Shown: in pieces, positions 1-8,699 of the stretch
Position numbering within the stretch: position 1 is the stretch's first letter
How the letters are laid out: each line of letters begins with the position of its first letter
Origin: an uncultured Anaerolineales bacterium
GTDB taxonomy: Bacteria > Chloroflexota > Anaerolineae > UBA4142
NCBI GenBank assembly: GCA_903825565.1
Contig: CAIKBD010000253.1
Location: 1-33,624, forward strand
Length of the DNA: 33,624 bases
Direction: 5' to 3'
Notes under the pieces: model-generated
What the model was told of the DNA's origin: nothing
Seen by the model: only the letters and a program-made list of their open reading frames with translations
The model's database searches: none
Translations under genes and position numbers: made by a program

Positions 1-604
1 CGTCAATCAATCCTTCGAGCGCGCGCCACAAGCGCGGGTGTTGCAACAGCGGCAGGGGCTGGGTGAGACGGCGCAAAATCGCCAAGCCGCGTTCTTTGTG
101 AAGCGAAATCATGAGCAAAACCGCCACGCCGATAATTCCCAACGCGGCGACGCCGACTGCACCCTGCCGCGCTTCGTCGGGAATGTTCGGCACAAAGAGC
201 GCGGTCACGCCGAGCAACAGCACGACGGTCAAGCCATCACCCAGCCGTTCGACGACGACGGTCGAAAGCGCGTGCGCCTTGCTCATGCCTTCGAGATCAC
301 CGATGAGATAGGCGCGCACAATGTCGCCCAAGCGTGCGGGCAAAATATTGCTGAGAAAGTAACCGATGTTGAGCGCGTGAAAGGTCTTGTTCCAGCGCGG
401 CTTGTGCGGGTGAAACAACAATTGCCAGCGAAACACGCGCCCGGCGTAGCTGATCAAAAAAACTACCGCCGCTGGGATCATCCACAGCCAATCAATGCCG
501 CGCAACGCGTCAAGCAGTTTATCGAACTGGATCCCCTGAAACGCAAAGTACAGGCAAATCAAACTGATGACGATACCGATCCAAAACCGCGCCGATTTAA
601 ACAT
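1..604 (-). CDS. Flippase-like membrane protein, UPF0104/LPG-synthase TM family (partial)
   Basis: The reading frame runs off the left edge of the window, so only the first 201 codons are present. The start is ATG at 604, with an AAGGAAT ribosome site just upstream. The protein opens with a hydrophobic helix, continues with a second helix and an RxFRWQLLF segment, and then has the family signature: LPARLGDIVRAYLIG followed by a conserved VVERLGDGLTV. Members of this family (lysylphosphatidylglycerol synthase TM region, TIGR00374-like) are integral membrane proteins, many with roles in moving or modifying lipids; the substrate cannot be read from the sequence. It is the last gene of the left-hand minus-strand run and is separated from the DUF503 gene by a repeat-filled gap, so co-transcription is uncertain. 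Confidence 0.8.
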   Translation of the reverse strand, partial: MFKSARFWIGIVISLICLYFAFQGIQFDKLLDALRGIDWLWMIPAAVVFLISYAGRVFRWQLLFHPHKPRWNKTFHALNIGYFLSNILPARLGDIVRAYLIGDLEGMSKAHALSTVVVERLGDGLTVVLLLGVTALFVPNIPDEARQGAVGVAALGIIGVAVLLMISLHKERGLAILRRLTQPLPLLQHPRLWRALEGLID

Positions 605-671
605 GCCATTCCTTACCGTGCCGATTTTACAACGCGGGCTATTTTAGCATCAAGTTGCGGGATTGGCAAAC

Positions 672-802
672 CGTGAACGCGAAAACCGCGAAAGAAGAAA
701 AAAACCGCGAAAGCAATCGCCAATTTGCTTTCGCGGCTTTCGTGTTCTCTCGCGGCTTTCGCTTCTTTCGCGGCTTTCGCGTTCTCTCGCGGCTTTCGTG
801 TT
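672..802. repeat. Degenerate ~19-nt tandem repeat with inverted copies
   Basis: Four copies of a TCGCGGCTTTCGNGTTCTC-like unit start near 731, 750, 768 and 787. At 676-713 the reverse complement (CCGCGAAAG) occurs twice, so the region can fold back on itself. The last copy overlaps the stop codon of the DUF503 gene at 801-803. The unit has no spacer variety, so it is not a CRISPR array. It may act as an mRNA 3'-end structure between the DUF503 and flippase genes. Confidence 0.7.
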
Positions 803-1085
803 ACCACAGCTCGATACTGTAATCCGCAATCACCGCGTCGAGCCGGCTCCGCTCGATATTGTCAATCACCTTTTCGAGCAAGCCCTGCGCGTATTTCTCG
901 TCCGCCGACACGCACACGATCCCAATCGTTGCTACCTGCCACGCGTCCAGATCGCCGACCTCGGCGACCGACACGTTGAACGCTTGGCGCACGCGCGCCA
1001 CCAACGAGCGCACGACGTGCCGCTTGTCTTTGAGCGAGTGACTCGCCGGAATTTCAAGTTCGAGCGTACAAACTGCAACGACCAT
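801..1085 (-). CDS. DUF503 family protein (YlxP-like)
   Basis: The 94-aa protein matches the small DUF503 family: an N-terminal strand (VVAVCTLELEIP), the hallmark SHSLKDKRHVVRSL segment, and FNVSVAEV followed by a conserved W in the middle. Family length is usually 90-100 residues, so it is complete. In many Firmicutes ylxP sits with infB, rbfA and truB. Here truB lies about 32 kb away at the other end of the window, so that link is not kept. Its biochemical role is not established. The start codon is preceded directly by heptamer repeats and no Shine-Dalgarno sequence is visible. It follows the aldolase gene by 21 nt. Confidence 0.85.
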   Translation of the reverse strand: MVVAVCTLELEIPASHSLKDKRHVVRSLVARVRQAFNVSVAEVGDLDAWQVATIGIVCVSADEKYAQGLLEKVIDNIERSRLDAVIADYSIELW

Positions 1086-1119
1086 TTTCGATTTCTGATT
1101 TACGATTTACGGATTACGA
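1086..1119. repeat. Heptamer short tandem repeat between aldolase and DUF503 genes
   Basis: The plus strand reads in steps of seven: TTTCTGA, TTTACGA, TTTACGG, ATTACGA from 1092 to 1119. It starts right after the DUF503 start codon and runs past the aldolase stop codon (1107-1109), so the last few aldolase residues are encoded by repeat sequence. Confidence 0.65.
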
Positions 1120-1913
1120 ATCGCCCGGCGCACTTCATCGGCGATCAAATTTTCGAGCCGCGCCGCTGGTTTGGGCGCGCGCGACGCGTGGCGTTCGCTG
1201 ACCGGACACGCGTTGCACTCGACGCATACATCGCGGTTGCGTTGCGCGAAAATCGCGCGGCGCATTTCCGCCAATTTAAAGATCGCGTCGTCCGGCAACG
1301 CCGCCACCGGTTTGCCCAACGCCTGTTGCGCCGCCAGCGTCACCTGCGCCGAATGTTCGACGCGCTCCAACCGCATGTATGCTTCCCACAAATCCTTGCC
1401 CACCGTCACCGAACCGTGCCGATCCAGCATCAGCGCGTCGTATTTTTTCACGAGTTCGCGCACCGCCAGCGGACCCTCCGCGCTCGTCGGCGTGGCATAC
1501 GGCGCGGTCGGGATCGATCCCAGGTCGTACACCACTTCGGGCAACACGCACTTGGCGAGCGAAATGCCGGCGAGCGTGCAGGCAATCGCGTGCGGCGGGT
1601 GCGCGTGAATCACCGCGCCCACATCCGCGCGCTGGCGATAACATTCAAGGTGAATCCGAATTTCGGACGACGGCTTCAAGTCGCGCCATTTACCGGTCGT
1701 CGGCGCGAGTTTTTCGCCGGCAAGGTCCACGATGATCAACTGCTCTGGATCGAGAAAGCCCTTGCTCAAGCCGCTGGGTGTCACCACGAGCCGCTCGCGA
1801 TCCAGCCGCGCCGAAATATTGCCATCGCCCGCGGCGACGAAATTTTTCTGGTGCATCAACTTGCCGATCTCGGCAATCCGTTGACGCAGTTCATTTTCAG
1901 CTCGAAAATCCAT
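1107..1913 (-). CDS. Class II aldolase (L-fuculose-phosphate aldolase type), probable BMC cargo
   Basis: This 268-aa enzyme belongs to the class II aldolase/adducin family, which uses zinc to cleave sugar 1-phosphates such as L-fuculose-1-P or L-rhamnulose-1-P into DHAP and lactaldehyde. By comparison with FucA, the catalytic acid is Glu84 (SSEIRIH) and the zinc ligands are His103 and His105 (HAHPPH) and His166 (DRHG). FucA is about 215 residues, so the C-terminus is extended. The extension contains a C-x2-C-x2-C-P cluster (Cys230/233/236), then an Ala/Pro-rich linker, then an amphipathic helix (residues 252-265) that looks like a microcompartment encapsulation peptide. The ATG lies 17 nt inside the end of the GH1 gene, which implies coupled translation. 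With the CoA-acylating dehydrogenase upstream it gives a plausible BMC route; the exact sugar is not determined. Confidence 0.85.
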   Translation of the reverse strand: MDFRAENELRQRIAEIGKLMHQKNFVAAGDGNISARLDRERLVVTPSGLSKGFLDPEQLIIVDLAGEKLAPTTGKWRDLKPSSEIRIHLECYRQRADVGAVIHAHPPHAIACTLAGISLAKCVLPEVVYDLGSIPTAPYATPTSAEGPLAVRELVKKYDALMLDRHGSVTVGKDLWEAYMRLERVEHSAQVTLAAQQALGKPVAALPDDAIFKLAEMRRAIFAQRNRDVCVECNACPVSERHASRAPKPAARLENLIADEVRRAIRNP

Positions 1914-3222
1914 ATTGTTCGATCAACTCTTCCGCCAGCGCGTTCTCGCGGGCGATGCGCGCATACACCGCCGCGCTCGGCTTGGGCGCGCGCTGTTGCG
2001 TCGCGCGATCATTCGCGATCAAACCAAAGCGCAACGCGTACCCTTCGATCCATTCGAAATTATCCACAAGCGTCCAATAAAAATAGCCCTTGACCGGCGC
2101 GCCCGCCTGAATGGCACGCCACATCGCGGCAAGGTACGCCACGAGATAGCGCGGTCGCAACTCGTCGTTACGATCACACACGCCGTTTTCGGTGATGTAG
2201 ATCGGCTTGCCGTCGGCATACTTGCCCAGCCAAATCAGCGTGTGGTAAAAACTGTCGGGATCAATATCTCCCTTGCCGAACCATCCCAGCAGTTCGTCGT
2301 CGTAGGCGACGCCCCAGGGTTGCGCCGGCAACGTGCGCCCGAACAGTGTGCCGGGCTGACGCCAGTCCACTGCCACGCGCCGCGAAAAATAAAAATTCAA
2401 GCCGATAAAATCTTGCGTGCCAACCGCTTCGGGAATCCGCCCCACGCCCAGCGGCAACCGCAAACGCCCGTCCTGCAAAGCGAGCAAAAAGATGCGATTG
2501 TAAATTTGATTCTGCGCGTTCACCACGATCCGATTTAGCGTCGCCGGCTTGGCGGGCTTGAACGCGAGCAAGTTGTGCGCGATGCCCACGCGCGCGTGCG
2601 GTTGCACACGATGCAACGCGCGGTACGCCGCGCTATGCCCGCGCAACATATTCACCAGCACGCGCATCGCCAAACCGAAATCGCTTTTGCCGGGGGGCCA
2701 TTGCGCGTTGACGTAGCCGGTATACGCATACACCATCGGCTCGTTGAGCGTGATCCAAAAATCGCAGAGGTCGCCCAACTCGTGCGCGACCTGGGTCGCA
2801 AACCGTTCAAACAGCGGCACGATGGCTGGCGTTTCCCACGCGCCGCGCGCGCGCACCCACAAGGGGTTGGCGAAATGATGCAACGTAACGAGCGGAACGA
2901 GTCCGCGTTCGCGGAGCGCGCTCAACACGCGACGATAGAACGCAAACGCTTCGCGATCCCATTCGCCGGCGCGCGGCTCGACGCGACTCCACTCGATGGA
3001 CAAACGATGCGCGTTTTGATGCAACGCCCGCGCGAGATCGAAATCGCCGCGATAGCGTTCGCCGCGCCACCAATCGCACGCTACAATCGAGCGGTCATCG
3101 CCCTTGATGCGCCCGGCTTCTTCCCACGCCCACCAATCGTTGTTCGTGTTGCCGCCTTCGACTTGATGCGCGGCGGTTGCCGTGCCCCACAGAAACCCAT
3201 CGGGGAATTGGCGCGCGTTCAT
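1897..3222 (-). CDS. Glycoside hydrolase family 1 (beta-glycosidase)
   Basis: The 441-aa protein has the full GH1 barrel. It begins with the typical FPDGFLWGTATAAHQVEGG, has the acid/base glutamate at Glu161 in ITLNEP and the nucleophile at Glu345 in ITENG, and keeps the WTLVDNFEW segment that forms the aglycone pocket. There is no signal peptide, so it should act on imported glycosides or disaccharides in the cytoplasm. GH1 enzymes hydrolyse beta-glucosides, beta-galactosides and often beta-fucosides. The last activity would fit an aldolase of fuculose-phosphate type next door, but specificity cannot be read from the motif alone. An AAGGAG site precedes the ATG. Its 3' end overlaps the aldolase start, and the cyclase gene ends 7 nt upstream. 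Confidence 0.93.
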   Translation of the reverse strand: MNARQFPDGFLWGTATAAHQVEGGNTNNDWWAWEEAGRIKGDDRSIVACDWWRGERYRGDFDLARALHQNAHRLSIEWSRVEPRAGEWDREAFAFYRRVLSALRERGLVPLVTLHHFANPLWVRARGAWETPAIVPLFERFATQVAHELGDLCDFWITLNEPMVYAYTGYVNAQWPPGKSDFGLAMRVLVNMLRGHSAAYRALHRVQPHARVGIAHNLLAFKPAKPATLNRIVVNAQNQIYNRIFLLALQDGRLRLPLGVGRIPEAVGTQDFIGLNFYFSRRVAVDWRQPGTLFGRTLPAQPWGVAYDDELLGWFGKGDIDPDSFYHTLIWLGKYADGKPIYITENGVCDRNDELRPRYLVAYLAAMWRAIQAGAPVKGYFYWTLVDNFEWIEGYALRFGLIANDRATQQRAPKPSAAVYARIARENALAEELIEQYGFSS

Positions 3223-3229
3223 CGTTCGC

Positions 3230-5686
3230 TCACTCCTTGAGTCCGACCAACTCGTGCACTTCGACCGGCGTCGCGCGGTTCTTGACCACGAGCGTTTCGC
3301 CGGGCCGCGTGACGGCTTGGGCGCGAATCAACGACCAGGTACTGCGCGAGATGAGAATCTGATTATTATCGGCGTTTTCTTGCAACCGCTTGGACACGTT
3401 GACCGTATCGCCCACTGCCGTATAGTTCATCAATTCGCGCGTGCCGATATTGCCCACCACGGCATCGCCGGTGTGCAGACCGATGCGGAAACACAACCGA
3501 TGCGCGGCGGGCAATGTCGGCGTATACGCGGCGATCTCGCGTTGAATTGCCACCGCCGCGCACGCCGCGCGCCACGCGTGATCCGCTTGCGGCAACGGCG
3601 CGTTAAAGATTGCCATCACGCCATCGCCGAGAAATTTGTCGAGCGTGCCCTCGTAATGCAAAATCGTTTTTGCCGCAAGCGCGAGGTAACCGTTGAGTAC
3701 GTTGACCAACGCTTCGGGCGACAATTGCTCGGACAATTTGGTAAAGCCGTGAATGTCCGCAAACAAAACGGTGACGAGTTGCCGCTCGCCGCCCAGTTGC
3801 ACGCGCCGCGGATCGGCGAGCAAGCCCTCGACGACGGTCGGCGCGACGTAGCGTTCGAACGTGCCACGAATGTGCTCTTTTTCTTTTTCTTGCGCGCGCC
3901 GTTCCATCTCCAAGCGCGCTTGCTCGGTCAAATCCTCGACGACGATGGCGACGCCGACAATTTCATCGCCGCGCCACATCGCGGAAAGTTGCAACGTGAG
4001 ATGCACCTGCCCGCGCCCGGCGACCTGGGTCACGGCATCGCGCACGACGTGTTGCGAAGATGTGGTGCCGACGCGCGCCAGCAAGAGCGGCATCTGCGCG
4101 CCTTCCAAGGTGGGCAACACTTGATCGTAATATTTGCCGATGGCTTTGGCGGTAGGCACGTGGAAAATTTCCTCGGCGGCGCGATTGAAACTGACGATGC
4201 GCCCCTCGCGATCCAGGGTCAAGACCCCGGTGGCGATGCTCGCCATCGTCGAGTCGAGATAGTCGCGCATCGTGCGAATTTGCAACATTTGCTCGCGCAG
4301 GTCGGCGAGCAAGCGCGCATTTTCCAATGCCACCGCGCTTTGATCGGCAAGCGTCGAAAGCAGACTGAGGTCAGCGTCGGTGTAGCGGTCGCCAGAAAGT
4401 TTCGCGCCGATCACCCACACGCCGATCAACGCGCCGCGGCTCAACACGGGCACGTACACTTCGCCGCGCAATTTTTGCAGAGCGAGCCGCACTTCACGGG
4501 GAATGTCGGCATACTGCGGCAGGCGATCCACATCGTACTGCAAAAGTGGGACGCCACGTTGCGCGATCACGGTAATGATCGAGGCGGTTGCGTCGAGCCG
4601 GATTTCGGGCGGCACATCTACCTGCGCCTGCACCGGGCGCAACAGGTATGCCGCGTCGTGCCGTGTCGCCAGCAACAGAGTCGCGCCACGCGCGCCCATC
4701 TGCCGCGCCAACACCGCCCGCCCTTCTTGCGCCAACTCTTCGAGATCGATCCGCGCGCTCAAGCGTTGACTGAAATCTTGCACGACCGAACGCGCGCTGT
4801 GCTGACGCCCAAACACCGCCGAACGAATCCCGCGCCGCGCCCAATCCCGCAATGGTTGGTACACAAAGGTCAACGCCAAACCCGCCGCCAACACGCCCAG
4901 AATCATCCGCGACGAATCCGCACCCTGCAACCACGTCACCGCCGCGGCGACCGCCAACAAGTACAGCAACAGGGTAAAGGTCGTGATCGCCAAATAGTAA
5001 ATGATCTGCCGCAGGAGCGTTCGCAGATCGATCAAGGCATGTTCCAGCGTGGCGTACGAAAGCACCACCATTCCGAGCAGTTGCAAGCCCACGGCGAACG
5101 GGCGCGCGACTGCGCCCAGCGTGAGATCAAAAAAGCCATCGCCGAATAGAAACGGTGATGCGACCGCTAGATATAACAAGCGATTGCGATGCAACGGGCT
5201 GGTCGTTAGCCAAAATTCGCGCATCCCAAACAAAAAGACAAAGCCGTTGAAACAAATCCATAACGCCAAGCGCAACGCCAGCACAATCTCGGCGCTGGTC
5301 AGCACATCCCACGGCAAGGCGAGGGAAAGCTGGAAGAGGTCTGCCGCGATCAACGCGACGATCAATGCGCCGCCCCCGAGCAAACCATACGGGCGGCGTT
5401 CGAGCCGAATGAATGCGCGGACCAGAGCGTACAGCCCCAACGGGAGCGCACTCGCCGCGTAGATGTACGCGCGCACGAATGTCTGGTTGATTTCGGGAAA
5501 CGCCCAGCGCCCAAACGATAGAACCAGAGCCAGGTTGCTAAACGCCGCCACACCCAGGTAAATCGCCAGGCGCGCTTCGAGGATGCTTTGGACGCGATGC
5601 CGCGTGAACAGATAAACGAGCAAGCCCGCGTCCACACACAATGCGACAAAATGCACGATCCAAGGATAATCCAACAGAAACATCAT
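3230..5686 (-). CDS. Membrane GAF-PAS class III adenylate cyclase
   Basis: About 818 aa. The N-terminal third is a multi-helix membrane domain like that of 7TM sensor kinases, followed by a GAF domain (near 320-460), a PAS domain (near 480-590; ATGVLTLDREGRIVSFNRAA) and a class III nucleotide cyclase domain (near 640-810). The cyclase site looks intact: both metal aspartates (FADIHGFT and FLGDGVMA), the substrate lysine in LDKFLGDG, the adenine-type Asp in YTAVGDTVN, and the transition-state Asn and Arg (NVSKRL). It should make cAMP in response to a signal sensed by the membrane, GAF or PAS parts. I chose ATG at 5686. A TTG four codons earlier (5698) keeps the frame but is a weaker choice. 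It follows the aldehyde dehydrogenase by 15 nt and precedes GH1 by 7 nt, so it is very likely in the same operon. Confidence 0.88.
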   Translation of the reverse strand: MMFLLDYPWIVHFVALCVDAGLLVYLFTRHRVQSILEARLAIYLGVAAFSNLALVLSFGRWAFPEINQTFVRAYIYAASALPLGLYALVRAFIRLERRPYGLLGGGALIVALIAADLFQLSLALPWDVLTSAEIVLALRLALWICFNGFVFLFGMREFWLTTSPLHRNRLLYLAVASPFLFGDGFFDLTLGAVARPFAVGLQLLGMVVLSYATLEHALIDLRTLLRQIIYYLAITTFTLLLYLLAVAAAVTWLQGADSSRMILGVLAAGLALTFVYQPLRDWARRGIRSAVFGRQHSARSVVQDFSQRLSARIDLEELAQEGRAVLARQMGARGATLLLATRHDAAYLLRPVQAQVDVPPEIRLDATASIITVIAQRGVPLLQYDVDRLPQYADIPREVRLALQKLRGEVYVPVLSRGALIGVWVIGAKLSGDRYTDADLSLLSTLADQSAVALENARLLADLREQMLQIRTMRDYLDSTMASIATGVLTLDREGRIVSFNRAAEEIFHVPTAKAIGKYYDQVLPTLEGAQMPLLLARVGTTSSQHVVRDAVTQVAGRGQVHLTLQLSAMWRGDEIVGVAIVVEDLTEQARLEMERRAQEKEKEHIRGTFERYVAPTVVEGLLADPRRVQLGGERQLVTVLFADIHGFTKLSEQLSPEALVNVLNGYLALAAKTILHYEGTLDKFLGDGVMAIFNAPLPQADHAWRAACAAVAIQREIAAYTPTLPAAHRLCFRIGLHTGDAVVGNIGTRELMNYTAVGDTVNVSKRLQENADNNQILISRSTWSLIRAQAVTRPGETLVVKNRATPVEVHELVGLKE

Positions 5687-5701
5687 ACGCCCCGACAATC
5701 T

Positions 5702-7120
5702 TTACACAATTCGAAACGCATCCACCAACACACACCGTCGCTCGCGCGTGAATGTGCGGGGGCGCGTCATGCCTTCGCCGGTGTAGCCGGCAATCGAAAA
5801 CGAGGTAAACCCCTCGCCGCCATAACCCAGCCCGGCGAGACACGGACCATTCTTTACAAAAATCGAAACGTTGATTTCTTTTGCCATGCGACTGAGATGG
5901 TCGAGATGGCGCGAGTGCATGACCGCCGTGTGTTTGCGTCCGCCCTCGGTGGCAATCGCCAAATCAATCGCGGCGTCCGCATCGCGCACGCGCACAAGTG
6001 GCAGAATTGGCATCATCTGTTCCGTCCACACGAGCGTGTGCTCGCGCGGCACGTCCGCAATCGCGAGCCGCACCTCGTCGCCGACCGTCACGCCGATTTC
6101 TTTCAAAATCACCGCGGGGTTTTGCCCCACCATTTTCTTGTTGAGCGCGGTTTCCTTTCCCGGCTTCGGCGTTTCGGCGAAAATCACTTTTTCGAGCCGC
6201 GTCATTTCGTCCGGCGTCAAGATGCGCGCGCCTTGCCCGCGCAAAGCGGCGAGTAAGCGATCCGCCACGCTGTCCACGACGATGAGCGTTTTTTCGTCAA
6301 TGCAAATAATATTGTTGTCGAACGACGCGCCCTTGATAATGTCGCGCGCGGCTTGATCGAGATCGGCGGTTTCGTCCACGACGATGGGCGGGTTGCCGGG
6401 TCCCGCACAGATCGCGCGCTTGCCGGATTGCATCGCCACGTGCACCACCGCGCCGCCGCCGGTGACGAGCGTGAGCGCGGTGCCGGGATGCTTCATCAAA
6501 TCTTGTGCGCTCTCAACGGTGGGGTTGGCGATGCCGGTCGCCAAGTTCGCGGGTCCACCCGCTTCGAGGATCGCCTGATTGACGACGGCAATCGCGCGCG
6601 CGGAACATTCTTTGGCGCTCGGATGAGCGTTGAACACAACCGAGTTGCCGCCGGCGATCATCGCAATGGTGTTATTGATCACCGTCGCCGTCGGGTTGGT
6701 GACCGGCGTAATCGAGCCGATCACGCCGAACGGCGCGCGTTCGAGCAAGGTCAAGCCGCGATCTCCGCTCCAGGCAACCGGCTCCAAATCTTCGATGCCT
6801 GGCGTTTTGTTGATCACCAGTAAATTTTTTTCGAGTTTGTCTTCGTAGCGCCCCAGCCCGGTCTCGCGCCACGCCGACCACGCCAGAACGGGCACGTGCT
6901 CGCGCAAGCGTTCGCGCAAATGCGCGATCACCTCTTTGCGTTTTTCAAGCGGCAACGCGATCCACATTTTTTGCGCGCGCGACGCCGCATTGACCGCGCT
7001 CGCCACATCGGAGAACATGCCGCCGGCGCTGGGCGCGTTCGCATCAGCGCGTTTGCCTTGCAATTCCGCAATCACGTATTGAACGATATTATTGATATCG
7101 CGTTCGGTTAGTTCGGACAT
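5702..7120 (-). CDS. CoA-acylating aldehyde dehydrogenase, BMC type (PduP/EutE-like)
   Basis: This 472-aa enzyme oxidises an aldehyde to the acyl-CoA with NAD+ and is a core cargo enzyme of catabolic microcompartments. The catalytic Cys is Cys273 in FDNNIICIDEK. The family segments PVTNPTATVINNTIAMIAGG, TGGGAVVHVAM and AGPGNPPIVVDE are all present, and length is normal. Residues 5-20 form an amphipathic helix (TERDINNIVQYVIAEL), followed by an Ala/Pro-rich linker, which matches the N-terminal encapsulation peptide of PduP relatives. A GGAGG site precedes the ATG. In this locus lactaldehyde or a similar aldehyde from the class II aldolase is the likely substrate. PduL, which would turn the acyl-CoA into acyl-phosphate, is not in the window. 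Confidence 0.95.
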   Translation of the reverse strand: MSELTERDINNIVQYVIAELQGKRADANAPSAGGMFSDVASAVNAASRAQKMWIALPLEKRKEVIAHLRERLREHVPVLAWSAWRETGLGRYEDKLEKNLLVINKTPGIEDLEPVAWSGDRGLTLLERAPFGVIGSITPVTNPTATVINNTIAMIAGGNSVVFNAHPSAKECSARAIAVVNQAILEAGGPANLATGIANPTVESAQDLMKHPGTALTLVTGGGAVVHVAMQSGKRAICAGPGNPPIVVDETADLDQAARDIIKGASFDNNIICIDEKTLIVVDSVADRLLAALRGQGARILTPDEMTRLEKVIFAETPKPGKETALNKKMVGQNPAVILKEIGVTVGDEVRLAIADVPREHTLVWTEQMMPILPLVRVRDADAAIDLAIATEGGRKHTAVMHSRHLDHLSRMAKEINVSIFVKNGPCLAGLGYGGEGFTSFSIAGYTGEGMTRPRTFTRERRCVLVDAFRIV

Positions 7121-7180
7121 CGTGCCTCCGATTCAATCAGAACTCGACAGCTTGGCATCAAACCAAACATCTTGATAATT

Positions 7181-8665
7181 TTAGGCAAGGACAACTTTGT
7201 TCCGTCCACGGTGCTTGGCATCATAAAGCGCCTTATCCGCCCGCCCCAAGATTTTATCGAAAGTTGTGGATCCTTCTTCCAAACTAGCAACGCCAATACT
7301 GACAGTGAAGCACACTTGGGATCCATCATCAGACTTGACCGTGACCGAGCGCTCGATAAATTCTCGCAACCGGTCGGCTAGCATAAAAGCACCCTCTGAG
7401 CCAGTACATGTTAGGACAACTACAAACTCCTCGCCACCCAAACGCCCCACCACATCTGTCTTGCGAATGGTTGGGACTATGCCATTGACTAAAGACTGGA
7501 TCACCCGGTCACCGGTAGGATGTCCCCAGGTATCGTTGATTGATTTGAAATGGTCAATATCAATCATCAACACAGACGCTTGATGCTTGTAACGCACCGC
7601 TTTTGCGATCTCAATCTCGCCGGACAAGATCAGTTGGCGTCTATTCGCGACCCCGGTGAGCGGATCGGTAATCGCCAGCCTTTGCATTTCATCGCGCTGG
7701 GCAAGCGTTTCAAGTTCCTTATTAAGCGCCAGCCCCAACAGAATTAGCAAAGTAAAAAAACCGACCCACGATTGCCATACCCGTTGTTGCCATTCTCGCA
7801 GGACATGCGCCTCATCGAACCCAACAATAATACTGAGCGGAATATTTTCGACCTTGCTCATACCATAGATGCGCTCACGCCCATCGAGAGGCGAAACGGC
7901 GATAAATGCGGCGCTGTCACGTTGATCGCCAAACATGGGCTGAACCGTCGGAGACTGGAGCAACTTGCCAATTGCATCGGGCTTGGGTGGATTAGAAGCA
8001 AGCAGAATTCCATCTTCATCCACCAATGTCATGGTGTCGTACTCGCCGATGTTAAAGGTCGTAATCCAATCCTGAGCCGAACTGACCATGATGGCGGCGA
8101 GTGCGCCTCCCTGAAAATACCCTTCCGAAGATAAAATGGGTCGTGAAACCGTAATGGCGGGTTGCTTGTTCGCCGACTTGGTGGCGGGAATATACTCAAC
8201 GCAAGCCTGGTTTTCCAAAACCTGATCTGGAGCCACATGCAATTGCGAATTACTTTGGATCCCCACCAGCGTCTCATTCGCCGCCGCGACGAAGATGCAA
8301 CGACGATCAAGAAAACCAAGTCCGTTCACACCAGGCAAGGTGGTTAACTTTTCCCGGACAAATGCCGAAAGCCGCTTTTGAACTGCAATATCTGAACTTG
8401 CTAAATCAAGTTCAGCGACCGTTACCTTGGTTAAAACATCGCGTAGTACGTAATCAGTGGTGATGATGGTTGTTCCAAACTGTTGGCTCATGAATTTGCT
8501 GGTCTGGACTGCCAAGGCAGACCGCTCCGCGATTATGGAAGAGCGACTAGTTATCAAATCATTGACCAACCAGATTCCCACACCGAGGAAGACCAAACCT
8601 ACCATGCCATAAATAAGGATCACAGAAACAGGTATGCGGGATTTTGCCCTATTCGGTATCACCAC
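7181..8665 (-). CDS. Cache-domain diguanylate cyclase
   Basis: The 494-aa protein has an N-terminal transmembrane helix (near 16-38), an extracytoplasmic double-Cache-like sensor (near 40-295; note VDEDGILLASNPP), a second transmembrane helix near 305-325 and a C-terminal GGDEF domain. The active site is GGEEF at 410-414, and an RxxD product-inhibition site (RKTD) sits exactly five residues before it, so synthesis of c-di-GMP with feedback inhibition is expected. The start is GTG at 8665 with a GGAG site 8 nt upstream. Base composition is visibly less GC-rich and codon use less biased than in the BMC genes on both sides, which suggests a later arrival in the locus. It lies between a vertex protein gene and the aldehyde dehydrogenase, on the same strand. 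Confidence 0.92.
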   Translation of the reverse strand: MVIPNRAKSRIPVSVILIYGMVGLVFLGVGIWLVNDLITSRSSIIAERSALAVQTSKFMSQQFGTTIITTDYVLRDVLTKVTVAELDLASSDIAVQKRLSAFVREKLTTLPGVNGLGFLDRRCIFVAAANETLVGIQSNSQLHVAPDQVLENQACVEYIPATKSANKQPAITVSRPILSSEGYFQGGALAAIMVSSAQDWITTFNIGEYDTMTLVDEDGILLASNPPKPDAIGKLLQSPTVQPMFGDQRDSAAFIAVSPLDGRERIYGMSKVENIPLSIIVGFDEAHVLREWQQRVWQSWVGFFTLLILLGLALNKELETLAQRDEMQRLAITDPLTGVANRRQLILSGEIEIAKAVRYKHQASVLMIDIDHFKSINDTWGHPTGDRVIQSLVNGIVPTIRKTDVVGRLGGEEFVVVLTCTGSEGAFMLADRLREFIERSVTVKSDDGSQVCFTVSIGVASLEEGSTTFDKILGRADKALYDAKHRGRNKVVLA

Positions 8666-8699
8666 AAGTTATGCTCCATTGCAAAACGACCGAATTTCT

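Noticed and set aside
672-802. CRISPR array or protein-coding Lys/Ala/Glu repeat
   Set aside because: Units of about 19 nt touch each other without spacers. Frames through it only give low-complexity AKAAKE-type peptides.
3182-5149. A 655-codon open frame on the plus strand
   Set aside because: It lies wholly opposite the cyclase gene, whose domains are unmistakable. The translation is rich in His, Arg and Gln with no family motif, as expected for the antisense of a GC-rich gene.
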